Origin: CAYVUV01 sp964455095
GTDB lineage: Bacteria > Desulfobacterota > Binatia > HRBIN30 > CADEER01
Direction of reading: 5' to 3'
Length of the DNA: 64,000 nt
Assembly (NCBI GenBank): GCA_964455095.1
Contig: CAYVUV010000077.1
Coordinates: 1-64,000 of the forward strand
Shown here: positions 8,295 to 17,268 of the stretch, piece by piece
Numbering within the stretch: position 1 is the stretch's first letter
Layout: each line of letters opens with the position of its first letter
The notes under the pieces: model-generated
Database searches by the model: none
Told to the model about the DNA's origin: nothing
The model's input: only the letters and a program-made list of their open reading frames with translations
Translations under genes and position numbers: made by a program

Positions 8295-9455
8295 GTGCGC
8301 GCTGGACTCGAACGCCACGCCACGCTCGCTACGCGCGCGGTGGCGAGCGCACTAGCGGCATTGGTCTGCGTTGGCGCGACTGCCGAGGCGGAAGAGTTCC
8401 TCTTCCTCGGACCGGCTCCGGCGCGCAACTACCAGCCCATTCAGCTCATCTTCCTGAACTTTCCGTTCGAGCGCGCGGCGACGGTGGGGCGGCACCAGCT
8501 CTCCCTGCACCTCGACAGCGCCGAGAGCAACGAGATCGCGACGACCGATTCGCCACTTCAATCGACGCTGAAGTTCGAGACCAATCGCACCGTACTGGGG
8601 GTGCACTACGGGATCGCCGAGGGCTGGGAGGTCGGGATCGACCAACCCTTCATCACGCGTTTTGGCGGCGGCCTCGATCCCTTCATCGATGCGGTCGAAA
8701 AAGCGTTCGGCGCGGAGAACTCGGAGCGCGACTTGTTCCCGGACAACACGTTCGGGGCGTTCATCGTCGCGCGCGACGGCCAGGTCGTGTTCAAGGGGGA
8801 TGAGGAAGAATTTCAGCCGGGAGACCTCTGGTTCTCCGCCAAGCGCGAGATTCGTCTCGCCGAGCCGTGGCCGCTGTTGGCCGTGCGCGCCGCGATCAAG
8901 GTGCCGACCGGTAGCGAGAATGCCGTGCTCGGTAGCGGCAAGCCCGACTTCGGTCTGGGGCTGGCGGCGGAAAAGCTCGTCCTGCGACGCCTGATGCTCT
9001 ATTTGAACATGAACGTCGTCTATCCGACGGGACCGATTACGTCTCTCGACCTCACGCTCAATCCGATCTTCAGCCAGTCCTTTGCGGCCGAGTTCGCTTT
9101 GTCGCGGCGTTGGTCGGCGCTGTTGCACGAGGCGGTGTACACCAGCCCGATGCACGGCACCGGCGTGCGCTTGCTCGACGGCACACCGGTGGAAATTGGG
9201 CTCGGGTTGAACTTCTCGTGGGACGAGCGCTTCGGCGTGCAGTTGCTCGCGATCAACAACGTCAGCCCGGTCGAGCCCGCCGCCGATTTCTCGGCCTTGC
9301 TCAGCATGACCCTGCGGCCGTGGGCGATCGTCACACCGCCGTCGACCGAGCAGGCGCCGCTGCCGCCGGTATCCGACCAACTGCACCGGGGCATTGCCGA
9401 CCCGTCCGAGCTGCCACCGCTCACCGACAAAGTGCCGCCGGACGCATCGCACTAG
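8295..9455 (+). CDS. DUF3187-like outer-membrane protein
   Basis: A 386-residue protein with an N-terminal signal peptide (hydrophobic run ending VCVGATAEAEE) and alternating amphipathic strands, consistent with an outer-membrane beta-barrel. The stretch NYQPIQLIFLNFPFE and the Gly/aromatic strands that follow resemble DUF3187 proteins. It begins with GTG 16 bases after the preceding stop, so it may be co-transcribed with that gene. The C-terminus is Pro-rich. Role unknown. Confidence 0.8.
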   Translation: MRAGLERHATLATRAVASALAALVCVGATAEAEEFLFLGPAPARNYQPIQLIFLNFPFERAATVGRHQLSLHLDSAESNEIATTDSPLQSTLKFETNRTVLGVHYGIAEGWEVGIDQPFITRFGGGLDPFIDAVEKAFGAENSERDLFPDNTFGAFIVARDGQVVFKGDEEEFQPGDLWFSAKREIRLAEPWPLLAVRAAIKVPTGSENAVLGSGKPDFGLGLAAEKLVLRRLMLYLNMNVVYPTGPITSLDLTLNPIFSQSFAAEFALSRRWSALLHEAVYTSPMHGTGVRLLDGTPVEIGLGLNFSWDERFGVQLLAINNVSPVEPAADFSALLSMTLRPWAIVTPPSTEQAPLPPVSDQLHRGIADPSELPPLTDKVPPDASH

Positions 9456-9535
9456 GTTGCGCGCCGCAGTTCCTTGACCCCCTGGCGTGGCTCGCGTAGA
9501 TTCCGCGCCACTTTCCAGCTGCGGAGGAAGTTCCT

Positions 9536-10471
9536 GTGGGAGATATGCTGCGAGACAAGGTCGCGGTCGTCACCGGCGCCGGCCGTGGGATCGGGCGCGG
9601 CATCGCCTTGATGCTCGCCGAGCAGGGCGCGAAGGTCGTGGTCAACGACTTCGGTGTCGGCCTCGACGGACGCGAGCCGACCAGCGGACCGGCCTTCGAC
9701 GTCGTCGCCGCAATCAAACAAGCGGGCGGCGAAGCGGTTGCGAACAGCGACTCCGTGGCGACGTGGGAAGGCGGGGCCAAGATCATCGCCCAGGCGGTGG
9801 AGACGTTCGGACGCATCGATGTCCTGGTCACCTGCGCCGGAATTCTGCGCGATCGAATGATTTTCAACATGGCGGAGGAGGAATTTGACAGCGTCGTCGC
9901 CGTGCACCTGAAGGGGACATTCAGCTGCGTGCGCCACGCCGCGCCCCTCATGCGCGAACAGCGCTACGGGCGCATCGTCACCTTTGCCTCCGGGGCGGGA
10001 TTGTTCGGCAATCCGGGCCAGGCGAACTACGGCTCGGCGAAGTCGGCGATCGGCGGCTTTACCAAGGTCGTCGCGCGGGACCTCGGCAAGTACGGCGTCA
10101 CGGCCAACAGCATCTGCCCGGTCGCGGCCACGCGCATGACCATGACTCCCGAGGTCCTGAAGGCGCGCGAGATCCGCAAGCAGCAGGGGATCATCCGCGA
10201 GGAGTCGGCCCTGCGCCAGCTCGAGAATCTGCATCCGGAAGACGTGGCCCCGATGGTCACCTTCTTGGCCAGCGACTTCGCCGCCAACGTCAATGGTCAA
10301 TTCTTCCTCTGCGCCGGCAGCTCCTACTCGTTGCTCTCGCTCCCCCGGGCGGAGAAGACAATATATAAGGAAGGCCGCTGGACCCTCGACGAGCTCGACG
10401 CGATCGTGCCCGTGACCCTGGCGGAAGGCCTCGTGAACCCGGCGCCGCCGCGGGCCGAACGCGGCGCTTGA
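9536..10471 (+). CDS. SDR, 17-beta-HSD4/MFE-type 3-hydroxyacyl-CoA dehydrogenase-like
   Basis: A 311-residue short-chain dehydrogenase. It shows the NAD(P)-binding VTGAGRGIGRG near the N-terminus and catalytic Ser and YxxxK (SGAG... then YGSAK). VHLKG and GILRDRM match the dehydrogenase domain of multifunctional enzyme type 2. The usual NNAG motif reads TCAG here. GTG at 9536 is chosen because GGAGGAAG lies 5 bases upstream. A paralogous SDR follows 12 bases after the stop, so the two form an operon. Likely role: oxidation of a 3-hydroxyacyl-CoA or sterol-type hydroxyl. Confidence 0.88.
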   Translation: MGDMLRDKVAVVTGAGRGIGRGIALMLAEQGAKVVVNDFGVGLDGREPTSGPAFDVVAAIKQAGGEAVANSDSVATWEGGAKIIAQAVETFGRIDVLVTCAGILRDRMIFNMAEEEFDSVVAVHLKGTFSCVRHAAPLMREQRYGRIVTFASGAGLFGNPGQANYGSAKSAIGGFTKVVARDLGKYGVTANSICPVAATRMTMTPEVLKAREIRKQQGIIREESALRQLENLHPEDVAPMVTFLASDFAANVNGQFFLCAGSSYSLLSLPRAEKTIYKEGRWTLDELDAIVPVTLAEGLVNPAPPRAERGA

Positions 10472-10482
10472 GGAGCGGACAG

Positions 10483-11415
10483 ATGGGCACGCGTTTGCAG
10501 GGTAAGGTGGCGGTAGTGACCGGGGGCGGGCGCGGCATCGGCCGCGGCATCGCGATGTTGATGGCGGCCGAAGGTGCGGCGGTGGTGGTCAACGACATGG
10601 GCGCCAGCGTCGACGGCAGCGGGCAGAGCTCGTCGACCGCCGACGAATGCGTTGCCGAGATCGCGGCGGCGGGTGGTCGCGCGGTAGCCAACTACGACGA
10701 CGTAGGCAGTTTTCAGGGTTCGGAGAACATCATCAACACGGCGGTCAAGGAGTTCGGCCGGCTCGATATCCTGGTCAACAACGCGGGCATCCTGCGCGAC
10801 CGCATGGTGTTCAACCTGAGCGAAGACGATTGGGACAGCGTGATTCGAGTCCACCTCAAAGGCAGCTTCAACTGCAGCCGCCATGCCTCGCGGCAGATGC
10901 GCGAACAGAAGTCGGGACGCATCATCAGCATGTCGTCGACGTCAGGGCTGTACGGCAACACCGGGCAGGCGAACTACGGCGCGGCCAAGGACGGCATCGC
11001 CGGCCTGACGCGCGTGATCTCGCGCGACCTCGGCAAGTACGGCATCACGGTGAACGCCATCGCGCCGGCCGCGGCGACGCGGATGACGGCGACTGTCGGC
11101 GACGCGGCGCGCCAGGCGCGGGCGAAAAGCGGCGTGGCCGGGATGGGCGCGGAAGCGCGCAGTCTGCTGCCGCGGCCGCAGCGCGATCCAGACGATGTCG
11201 CGCCGTTTGCGACGTATCTGGCTAGTGACGCAGCCGCCAACATCAACGGACAGATCTTCGTCGTGATGGGCGGCATCATTTCACTGGTCAATTACCCGGC
11301 GCCGGCGCGTACAATCACCAAGGCGACGCGATGGACTCCCGAAGAGATCGCGGCGCTGTTTCCCTCTACCCTGGGAATGGACCTCTTCAACCCGGCGCCC
11401 GCGCGGTCGGAGTAA
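10483..11415 (+). CDS. SDR, 17-beta-HSD4/MFE-type paralogue
   Basis: A 310-residue SDR very similar to its upstream neighbour. It has VTGGGRGIGRG for the cofactor, a normal NNAGILRD motif, Ser in SSTSGLYGN and YGAAK as the catalytic Tyr/Lys, and a C-terminal tail ending near FNPAPA. The ATG at 10483 is preferred over a TTG at 10468 because GAGGAGCGG sits just before it. The tandem pair probably arose by duplication and acts in fatty-acyl-CoA or steroid metabolism; a nearby acyl-CoA synthetase fits that context. Confidence 0.9.
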   Translation: MGTRLQGKVAVVTGGGRGIGRGIAMLMAAEGAAVVVNDMGASVDGSGQSSSTADECVAEIAAAGGRAVANYDDVGSFQGSENIINTAVKEFGRLDILVNNAGILRDRMVFNLSEDDWDSVIRVHLKGSFNCSRHASRQMREQKSGRIISMSSTSGLYGNTGQANYGAAKDGIAGLTRVISRDLGKYGITVNAIAPAAATRMTATVGDAARQARAKSGVAGMGAEARSLLPRPQRDPDDVAPFATYLASDAAANINGQIFVVMGGIISLVNYPAPARTITKATRWTPEEIAALFPSTLGMDLFNPAPARSE

Positions 11416-11424
11416 CGCCGGCAT

Positions 11425-13161
11425 TTGAACTCGCGCCGCTCCGCGCCTCCGCCTCGCCCAAGCCCGCCCCCGGCCACTTCGCTGGCGTGGCTGTCCGTCG
11501 TCATGCCCGCTGTTGCGGCCGTCGCGTTGTTCGCGAGCGCGGCGGGGTACGGCTTCATCTGGGACGACCCGTTGGTGCTCGAACAGTTGCGCCATGTCCA
11601 CGGCGCGCGCGACCTCCTGGTGCCTCCGGATGCCATCCCGAAGTTCTACTATCGTCCACTCGTCTTTCTCTCCTTTCTCTTCGATCGCGCCCTCTATGGA
11701 GAGGCGCCGTTTTGGTTCCATGTCAGCGTGATCGCCTGGCACGCGCTGGTGACGGCACTGGTCGCGCTGCTGGCGCTGCAGTTGCTCGGCCGCGCGTATT
11801 GGGTTGAGGCCGGTGCCGCCGCGCTGTTGTTCGCCGTTCATCCGGTACACGTCGAGTCGGTGGCATGGATCGCCGGCCGTTCCGACGTCATCGCCGGCGC
11901 ATTCCTGATCGTCTCCGTGCTGTTGTCGGCGCGCACGACACAGCCGTGGACCGCGTGGGCGTCAGCGGGCGCGCTGTTCGCGGCGCTACTGGCCAAGGAG
12001 GTGGCCCTGGCCGGGGTCGTTCTGATTCCCGCGCGCGCCTGGCTCTTCGAAGGGCGCCTGCGCTGGTCGCGGCTCTGGCCTATGGCGGTCGCGGTCGTTG
12101 CGTATCTCCTCATGCGCCGCGTCGGGCTGGGGATCGTAGCTACGGGTGTTCCGGTCAACACTCCCGTCGGGCAGATGCTGCGCGATCTGCTGGCATCTTT
12201 GGGATGGTATCTCTCGATGCTGGTGGCTCCCGTGCAGCTCAGCGCGTATGTGCCGGAGGTTCCCGCGGCGTCGATGTATCCGGTGCTCGGTGCAATTGTC
12301 GTTCTCGCGGGTGTGGGCATGTTGGCTGTGGCCGTGCGGACGAAGCGCCCGGTTCCAGCGTTTCTGCTGTTGTGGTTCGGGGTGACGTTGGCGCCGTCGT
12401 TGCTGGTCATCGTGCGCCGCAGCGCTTCGGCCGTGCTGGCCGAGCGGTACCTGTACCTGCCCTCGGTCGCCGCGGTCGTGCTGATCGCCTGGGGTTGTGC
12501 GCGACTGAGTGTCAGCTCTCCGGCGAGATGGCGCCTCGCGCTGGGAGTCGTGCTGATCGCCGTCGGGTTGGGAACTGCCCAGTCGGTGGCACGTCTGCCG
12601 GTCTGGGGCGACGATCTAACCTTTTGGGCGGATGTCGTGGCGAAGACGCCGCACGACGCCATGTCACGCCGCGAGCTGGCCAGCGCTCTCCTCAAGCGCG
12701 ATCGTTTCGACGAGGCAACGCGCGAGCTCCGCGCGGCGTTGTCGCTGCCCGCGCCGCAGGACGAAATGGTCAAGACGTACAACAACCTCGGCAACGTCTT
12801 GCTGCGCCGAGACGACCTCGATGAGGCGGCCAAGGCCTTCGAGGCCGGCGCCGAGATCGTGCCGCATCCGTACCTGTTGAACGGCCTGGCGCGCGTGGCC
12901 ATGAAGCGAGCCGAAGGTGCGCAGGCACGCGGTGATCAGGCGGAGGTCGTTCGCCAGGTCGTTGCCGCGCGCCGCTTGTTGGAGCGCGCGATCGCGGCGG
13001 ACGCAGCGGACTACCGCAGCCGTGTTCTGCTGGGTCAGGTGCTGCTCAGCCTCGGCGAGCGCGACGCGGCACGGCGCGAGTTGGAGGAGGGCCTGCGACT
13101 TGCTCCGCCCGGCCGCATAGCCGACACGGCTCGAAGCTACCTGCAGCGCGCCGGGTCCTGA
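11425..13161 (+). CDS. GT-C-fold glycosyltransferase-like membrane protein with TPR tail (TMTC-like)
   Basis: A 578-residue protein with about ten membrane helices in the first 400 residues, followed by TPR-like repeats (DAMSRRELASALLKRDRFDE, then YNNLGNVLLRRDDLDEA and later units). The first loop carries WDDPLVL, resembling the acidic catalytic loop of GT-C O-mannosyltransferases of the TMTC family. It would use a lipid-linked sugar at the periplasmic face. The start is uncertain: TTG at 11425 begins 9 bases after the SDR stop, and ATG at 11503 is an alternative. Confidence 0.75.
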   Translation: MNSRRSAPPPRPSPPPATSLAWLSVVMPAVAAVALFASAAGYGFIWDDPLVLEQLRHVHGARDLLVPPDAIPKFYYRPLVFLSFLFDRALYGEAPFWFHVSVIAWHALVTALVALLALQLLGRAYWVEAGAAALLFAVHPVHVESVAWIAGRSDVIAGAFLIVSVLLSARTTQPWTAWASAGALFAALLAKEVALAGVVLIPARAWLFEGRLRWSRLWPMAVAVVAYLLMRRVGLGIVATGVPVNTPVGQMLRDLLASLGWYLSMLVAPVQLSAYVPEVPAASMYPVLGAIVVLAGVGMLAVAVRTKRPVPAFLLLWFGVTLAPSLLVIVRRSASAVLAERYLYLPSVAAVVLIAWGCARLSVSSPARWRLALGVVLIAVGLGTAQSVARLPVWGDDLTFWADVVAKTPHDAMSRRELASALLKRDRFDEATRELRAALSLPAPQDEMVKTYNNLGNVLLRRDDLDEAAKAFEAGAEIVPHPYLLNGLARVAMKRAEGAQARGDQAEVVRQVVAARRLLERAIAADAADYRSRVLLGQVLLSLGERDAARRELEEGLRLAPPGRIADTARSYLQRAGS

Positions 13162-13207
13162 AGCGCGTTGCGTTGAATCTCGCGCCGCGCTTGTCGATAG
13201 TGGGCGC

Positions 13208-13960
13208 ATGCGCGGCGGTCGCTTGTTGGCGGAGAAGGAAGCGGAAGTCCTCGGTTTGGTCGGGCTCAGCCTGGCCGAAGTTATGCCGAGCCGCCGCGAC
13301 TTCACCATGTTCGTCGCGACCCACAAGGATGGCCTCGCGCTGGTGCCGCGCATCAAGCGCTCAGACCCGATCACTGGTGCCGCGTGGCCGAATCTCGATG
13401 TCGTCGGCCTGGCGCGGGCGTGTGACGATGCCGAGGCGGCGGCGCTGGCCGTCTGCACCGCGGCGCTCTGCCACGGGGCGATCGACGACCTGCGCGCCGT
13501 GGCGGCCGCGGTGACGGCGCCCGTTTTGCGCGACGATTGGTGCATTGACGCGTCGCAGCTGTATCACGCGCGGCTATTCGGTGCCGACGCAATTGTGCTT
13601 CCCGCCGCGCATCTCGACGGCGGTGGTCTGCGCGAGCTGAGCGCGGTCGCCAGCTCGCTGCACATGGCATCGGTCATCGAAGTGTCCGCGGCGGGCGAGC
13701 TGCCGCGCGCGCTGGCGGTCTCGAGCGCATGTCTCGGGCTGTGGTGCCCGGGTCGTGACGGGTTCTCGGACCTGGCCCAGGTGCGGACTCTGGCCGAGCA
13801 GGTGCCGCGCCAGCGCACGGTGCTGCTGCTGAGCGAAGTGCGCGTGCTGTCGGACTTGCATCAACTGGATGGAAAGATCGATGCCGCCGTAGTCGGCAAT
13901 CCGCTGTTGGATGCGGGCGATCCCGCGGCGCAGCTGGCGGCGTTCTTTGCTGAGCGCTGA
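13208..13960 (+). CDS. Indole-3-glycerol-phosphate-synthase-like protein lacking catalytic residues
   Basis: A 250-residue protein that aligns to TrpC along its length: the IKR segment, PVLRDDWCIDASQLYHARLFGADAI region and VIEVS. Key positions differ. The catalytic Glu before IKR is Arg, the Lys of LRKDF/LCKDF is Asp (LRDDW), and the GINNRDL Asn segment reads GLWCPGRDG. It has the TIM-barrel IGPS fold but probably not the standard reaction. No trp genes are nearby. It is followed 6 bases later by a small hypothetical gene. A divergent paralogue with a new substrate or a binding role is possible. Confidence 0.7.
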   Translation: MRGGRLLAEKEAEVLGLVGLSLAEVMPSRRDFTMFVATHKDGLALVPRIKRSDPITGAAWPNLDVVGLARACDDAEAAALAVCTAALCHGAIDDLRAVAAAVTAPVLRDDWCIDASQLYHARLFGADAIVLPAAHLDGGGLRELSAVASSLHMASVIEVSAAGELPRALAVSSACLGLWCPGRDGFSDLAQVRTLAEQVPRQRTVLLLSEVRVLSDLHQLDGKIDAAVVGNPLLDAGDPAAQLAAFFAER

Positions 13961-13965
13961 GGGGG

Positions 13966-14250
13966 ATGCCGATGCAGCCCCGGCATTCGGTGTCGTCCGT
14001 CATCGCGTTTCTCGCTCGCGGTGAAGAGGGCGCCACGGTCGACACGACCGTCGAGGAGATCCTAGGCGAGCTCGATGGCGACGAGCGCGCCGTGCTCGAT
14101 GCCGAGCGGCTGCCCCTATCGCAGCGACTGGGGCGGGTGCGTCAGCAGTTGGGTCGCGACGTCAGCGAGGCGTGGCTGGCGCGTGTCGAGGCGCGCGCCT
14201 TTACGCGCTTGCGGCGCACGCTGCAGCGCCGCGGCCTGTTGCGCAGCTAA
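13966..14250 (+). CDS. Small hypothetical protein
   Basis: A 94-residue charged helical protein without recognised domains. The ATG follows the IGPS-like gene by 6 bases with GAGGGGG directly upstream, so the two are probably co-translated. The middle is acidic (EEILGELDGDERAVLDAE) and the C-terminus strongly basic (RLRRTLQRRGLLRS), which could suit nucleic-acid or protein contacts. Function unknown. Confidence 0.6.
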   Translation: MPMQPRHSVSSVIAFLARGEEGATVDTTVEEILGELDGDERAVLDAERLPLSQRLGRVRQQLGRDVSEAWLARVEARAFTRLRRTLQRRGLLRS

Positions 14251-14261
14251 ACCCGGCACCG

Positions 14262-15875
14262 CTAGTCTTCGCCGTGTGAAGCAGTGCCCTGCGCCAGCAG
14301 GGCGGCGCGCGCCAGTAGCTGCGCGCGATCGACCTTGCCGCTGCCGAGCACGGGCAGGTCCCTCTCGCCAGTGAAGAACAAGTGGCGAGGGACCTTGTAA
14401 CTCGCCAGGTGAGCGCGACAGTGGGCGAGAAGGTCATCGGCCGCGCACGTTGCGTCGCGCGCGACGACGAATGCGGCGACGTTCTCGCCGCGCGTCGGGT
14501 GAGGAACCGGCACGACGTGCGCGACCTTGACACCGGAGTGCGACATCAGCACGGCCTCGACCTCGGCGGCGGCGACGTTGACGCCCGCGGTCTTGATGAC
14601 GTCCTTGATGCGGCCGAGAAACTCCAGGTTGCCGGCTTCGTCGAGACGCCCACAATCTCCGGTGTGAAAGTAGCCGTCGCGATCGAAGCACTCGGAGGCG
14701 GGGCGTCCGTAGTAGGTGCGCATCAGGCTGCTACCCCGCACGGCGATCTCGCCCTCCTGACCGGCGGGAAGGAGCGCATTGGTTTCTGGATCGACCACTC
14801 GGATCTCGAGTCCCGGCATGGCCCGGCCGTGTCCGCGCACGCGCACCGCCGGCGGGTCGTCGAAGCGCGACGAGGATGCCATCGGTCCGGTTTCGGTCAT
14901 CCCCCACGTGCTGACCGCTTGATGGTCGGGCGAGAAGATCGCCGCGGCCCATTTCGTATTCGCCCCGGGCCCTTTGCGAACGTGGAGGCGATTGCGATCA
15001 AAGTCCGGGTGCTGAATCACGGCTTCGGCTTGATGGGGCCATGCGAACAGGGTCGTACAACCGTGCCGTTCCATCAGGCGCAGCGTGTCGCCAGCCTCGA
15101 AGGCCTCTTGCAACAGCACGGCACCGCCGCGCGACAGCGTGGCGAGGGCGACCGCAACCAGGCCGCCGTTGAAGAACAGCGGCAGGTAGCCGTAAGTGCG
15201 ATCCTCTGCCGTCAGTCCGAGTCGGTCGGCGACGTTGTCGGCGGCGTGCAGCATGCTGGCGTGCGTGTGCACGACCCCTTTGGGGGCGGCGGTGCTACCG
15301 GAGGTGAAGAAGATCGCGGCATCGTCGACGGGCGCGACGTCGTCGAGCGCTGCTCGTGCCCACGTTGCGGGCGGCTCGGCGCCGGAGGCGATGAAGTCCT
15401 CCCACGCCATGACTCTGGGCGGAATATCCTGTCCGCGACACACGATGTGGCGCAAGGCGGGAAAGGCTTCGATTTGGAGCGGACCGCGTCCGTAGGCGAG
15501 CTCCGGGCACTCATCGACCAGGGCGGCCTGGTAATCGTGGTTGAGGAAGCGGGAGACCATCAAGAGCACCGTCACGTCTGCAAGACGCAAGGCCTGCGCG
15601 AGCTCGGGTGGACGGAGCAACGTATTGATCGGTACGACGATCGCGCCGAGGCGCCAGGCACCGAAGGCGGCGCGCAACCAATCGGGGCGGTTGGGCATCA
15701 AGATGCCGACACGCGTGCCCTTGCTCACTCCGAGCTTGGCCAGTCCGGAGCTGACGACGCGGGCGTCCGCTGCGAGGTCGGCAAACGACAGGGCTTTGTC
15801 CCGGTAGATGAGGGCTGGCCGACTGCCGTGTTCGGCCGCGAGGACGCGCAGGCGGTGTCCGATGCTGTCGCTCAT
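14262..15875 (-). CDS. AMP-dependent acyl-CoA synthetase/ligase
   Basis: A 537-residue member of the ANL superfamily. It has the P-loop FFTSGSTAAPKG near residue 190, the STWGMTETGP adenine/acyl site near 325, YFHTGDCGRLDEAGNLEFLGRIKDVIK around 410-440 containing the hinge, and the C-terminal GSGKVDR Lys region. It activates a carboxylic acid as acyl-adenylate and transfers it to CoA. Chain length cannot be read from the sequence. It converges with the hypothetical gene ending at 14250 and is divergent from the phosphoesterase gene. Confidence 0.92.
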   Translation of the reverse strand: MSDSIGHRLRVLAAEHGSRPALIYRDKALSFADLAADARVVSSGLAKLGVSKGTRVGILMPNRPDWLRAAFGAWRLGAIVVPINTLLRPPELAQALRLADVTVLLMVSRFLNHDYQAALVDECPELAYGRGPLQIEAFPALRHIVCRGQDIPPRVMAWEDFIASGAEPPATWARAALDDVAPVDDAAIFFTSGSTAAPKGVVHTHASMLHAADNVADRLGLTAEDRTYGYLPLFFNGGLVAVALATLSRGGAVLLQEAFEAGDTLRLMERHGCTTLFAWPHQAEAVIQHPDFDRNRLHVRKGPGANTKWAAAIFSPDHQAVSTWGMTETGPMASSSRFDDPPAVRVRGHGRAMPGLEIRVVDPETNALLPAGQEGEIAVRGSSLMRTYYGRPASECFDRDGYFHTGDCGRLDEAGNLEFLGRIKDVIKTAGVNVAAAEVEAVLMSHSGVKVAHVVPVPHPTRGENVAAFVVARDATCAADDLLAHCRAHLASYKVPRHLFFTGERDLPVLGSGKVDRAQLLARAALLAQGTASHGED

Positions 15876-15986
15876 CCGGAGGGTCGCCAGAACACGGGCG
15901 AAGTGTATCCTCGCGTCGCCACCTCGTCCAGTTGCGCCGGGCGGCTGCCTTGTCGCAGGGCGTTGGCGACGCTACGGTATCGGTCG

Positions 15987-17243
15987 ATGCAGAAACTCAT
16001 CGATCGAGTCCGCGCGCTGCTCTCGGGCCTGTTTTATCGCAACTTCTTCTCCCTGCTGCTCATCGCTGTCGCAGCGGCCCAATGGGCCTGTGTCGGGCGT
16101 CTGCTGTTTTTCGCCCGCCAGGGGGTGCTTCCCGCCTGGGTCCACGTCGCGGCCGTCGGGGTGCTCTACGGGTTCAATCTGGCCATCATCCGTTATGCGC
16201 GGAGGGTCCGGTTGCGACGCGCGCCGGGATTTGCGCTTCGCGTCTACACCGGGGCGTCGTTTGTCGCGCTCTTCTGTGCGGTGTTCATGTTGGCGAGTGG
16301 CGCCGTCTGGGTCGTGCTGCGGGGCATTCTGGGGGCGTTGAGCGCGCAGGCGCTTTCCTCAGCGGGGCAGGCGACGTTTCATAGCGGGATCGAGGCGGCC
16401 TTTCAGGGGTTCGTGTCGCTCGGCATGGGTGGCATCGGGCTGACGATGCTGTACGGGTACGTCTTTGGCCAGCACGAGCTGCGCGTGACGCAGCTGCCGT
16501 TACCGCTGCGCGGCTTTCCGGGGCGTCTTGCGGGGATCCGCATCGCTCAGATCAGCGATGTCCACGTCGGACAGAACCTCACCATCGAACAGTTGCGCCA
16601 GTTCGTCGACCGGGTGAATGCACTTGCACCCGATTTGATCTGCATCACCGGCGATATCGCGGATTCGCCGCAGGCGGACTACGCGAAGTTCTTTCCGGTT
16701 TTGGGGACGCTGCGCGCGCGCTACGGCGTTTGCGCGATTCTGGGCAACCACGATCACTATGCCGGGGCTGATCGGGTGGCGACCGAGCTCCGCCGCTGGA
16801 CCGACTTCGTCGTACTGCGCGACGAGGCGATCACGCTCGATGTCGACGGCGCGCCGCTGCACGTCATCGGTCTCGACGACCGCGGGCGTGATTGGGCACG
16901 TGGCCTGATCTTCGACGCGCGATTGGCCGACTTGATGGCCGAAGCTCCGGCGGGTGTCCCCACGCTTCTTCTCGCGCACCGGCCGGACATCTTTCACCAG
17001 GCCGCTGGTGGAGGCGTGGCACTCACGCTCTCAGGCCACACGCACGGCGGACAGCTCGCCGTACCCTGGCTTGGCGGAAGGCGCCGCAACCTGGCCGAGT
17101 TCATCACGCCATTCGACCGAGGGCTGTACGAGCGCGATGGCTGTTACCTGTACGTCAACTCGGGACTCGGCGTGACTGGCCAGCGCATTCGGCTCTTCAC
17201 TCCGCGAGAGATCAGCGTCATCGAGGCGGCCTCGCCAGTCTGA
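15987..17243 (+). CDS. Membrane-anchored metallophosphoesterase
   Basis: A 418-residue protein with four predicted membrane helices in residues 1-165 and a C-terminal calcineurin-like phosphoesterase domain. The metal-binding signatures are in order: SDVHVG, GDIAD, GNHDHY, a late LAHRPD, and GHTHGGQ. This is the YkuE-type architecture, whose members act on lipid or cell-envelope phosphate esters. The ATG at 15987 gives the natural MQKLIDRVR start; a longer upstream reading would cross the divergent promoter region. Confidence 0.9.
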   Translation: MQKLIDRVRALLSGLFYRNFFSLLLIAVAAAQWACVGRLLFFARQGVLPAWVHVAAVGVLYGFNLAIIRYARRVRLRRAPGFALRVYTGASFVALFCAVFMLASGAVWVVLRGILGALSAQALSSAGQATFHSGIEAAFQGFVSLGMGGIGLTMLYGYVFGQHELRVTQLPLPLRGFPGRLAGIRIAQISDVHVGQNLTIEQLRQFVDRVNALAPDLICITGDIADSPQADYAKFFPVLGTLRARYGVCAILGNHDHYAGADRVATELRRWTDFVVLRDEAITLDVDGAPLHVIGLDDRGRDWARGLIFDARLADLMAEAPAGVPTLLLAHRPDIFHQAAGGGVALTLSGHTHGGQLAVPWLGGRRRNLAEFITPFDRGLYERDGCYLYVNSGLGVTGQRIRLFTPREISVIEAASPV

Positions 17244-17268
17244 TGGCCGTTGCGACCCATCGGTCGAC

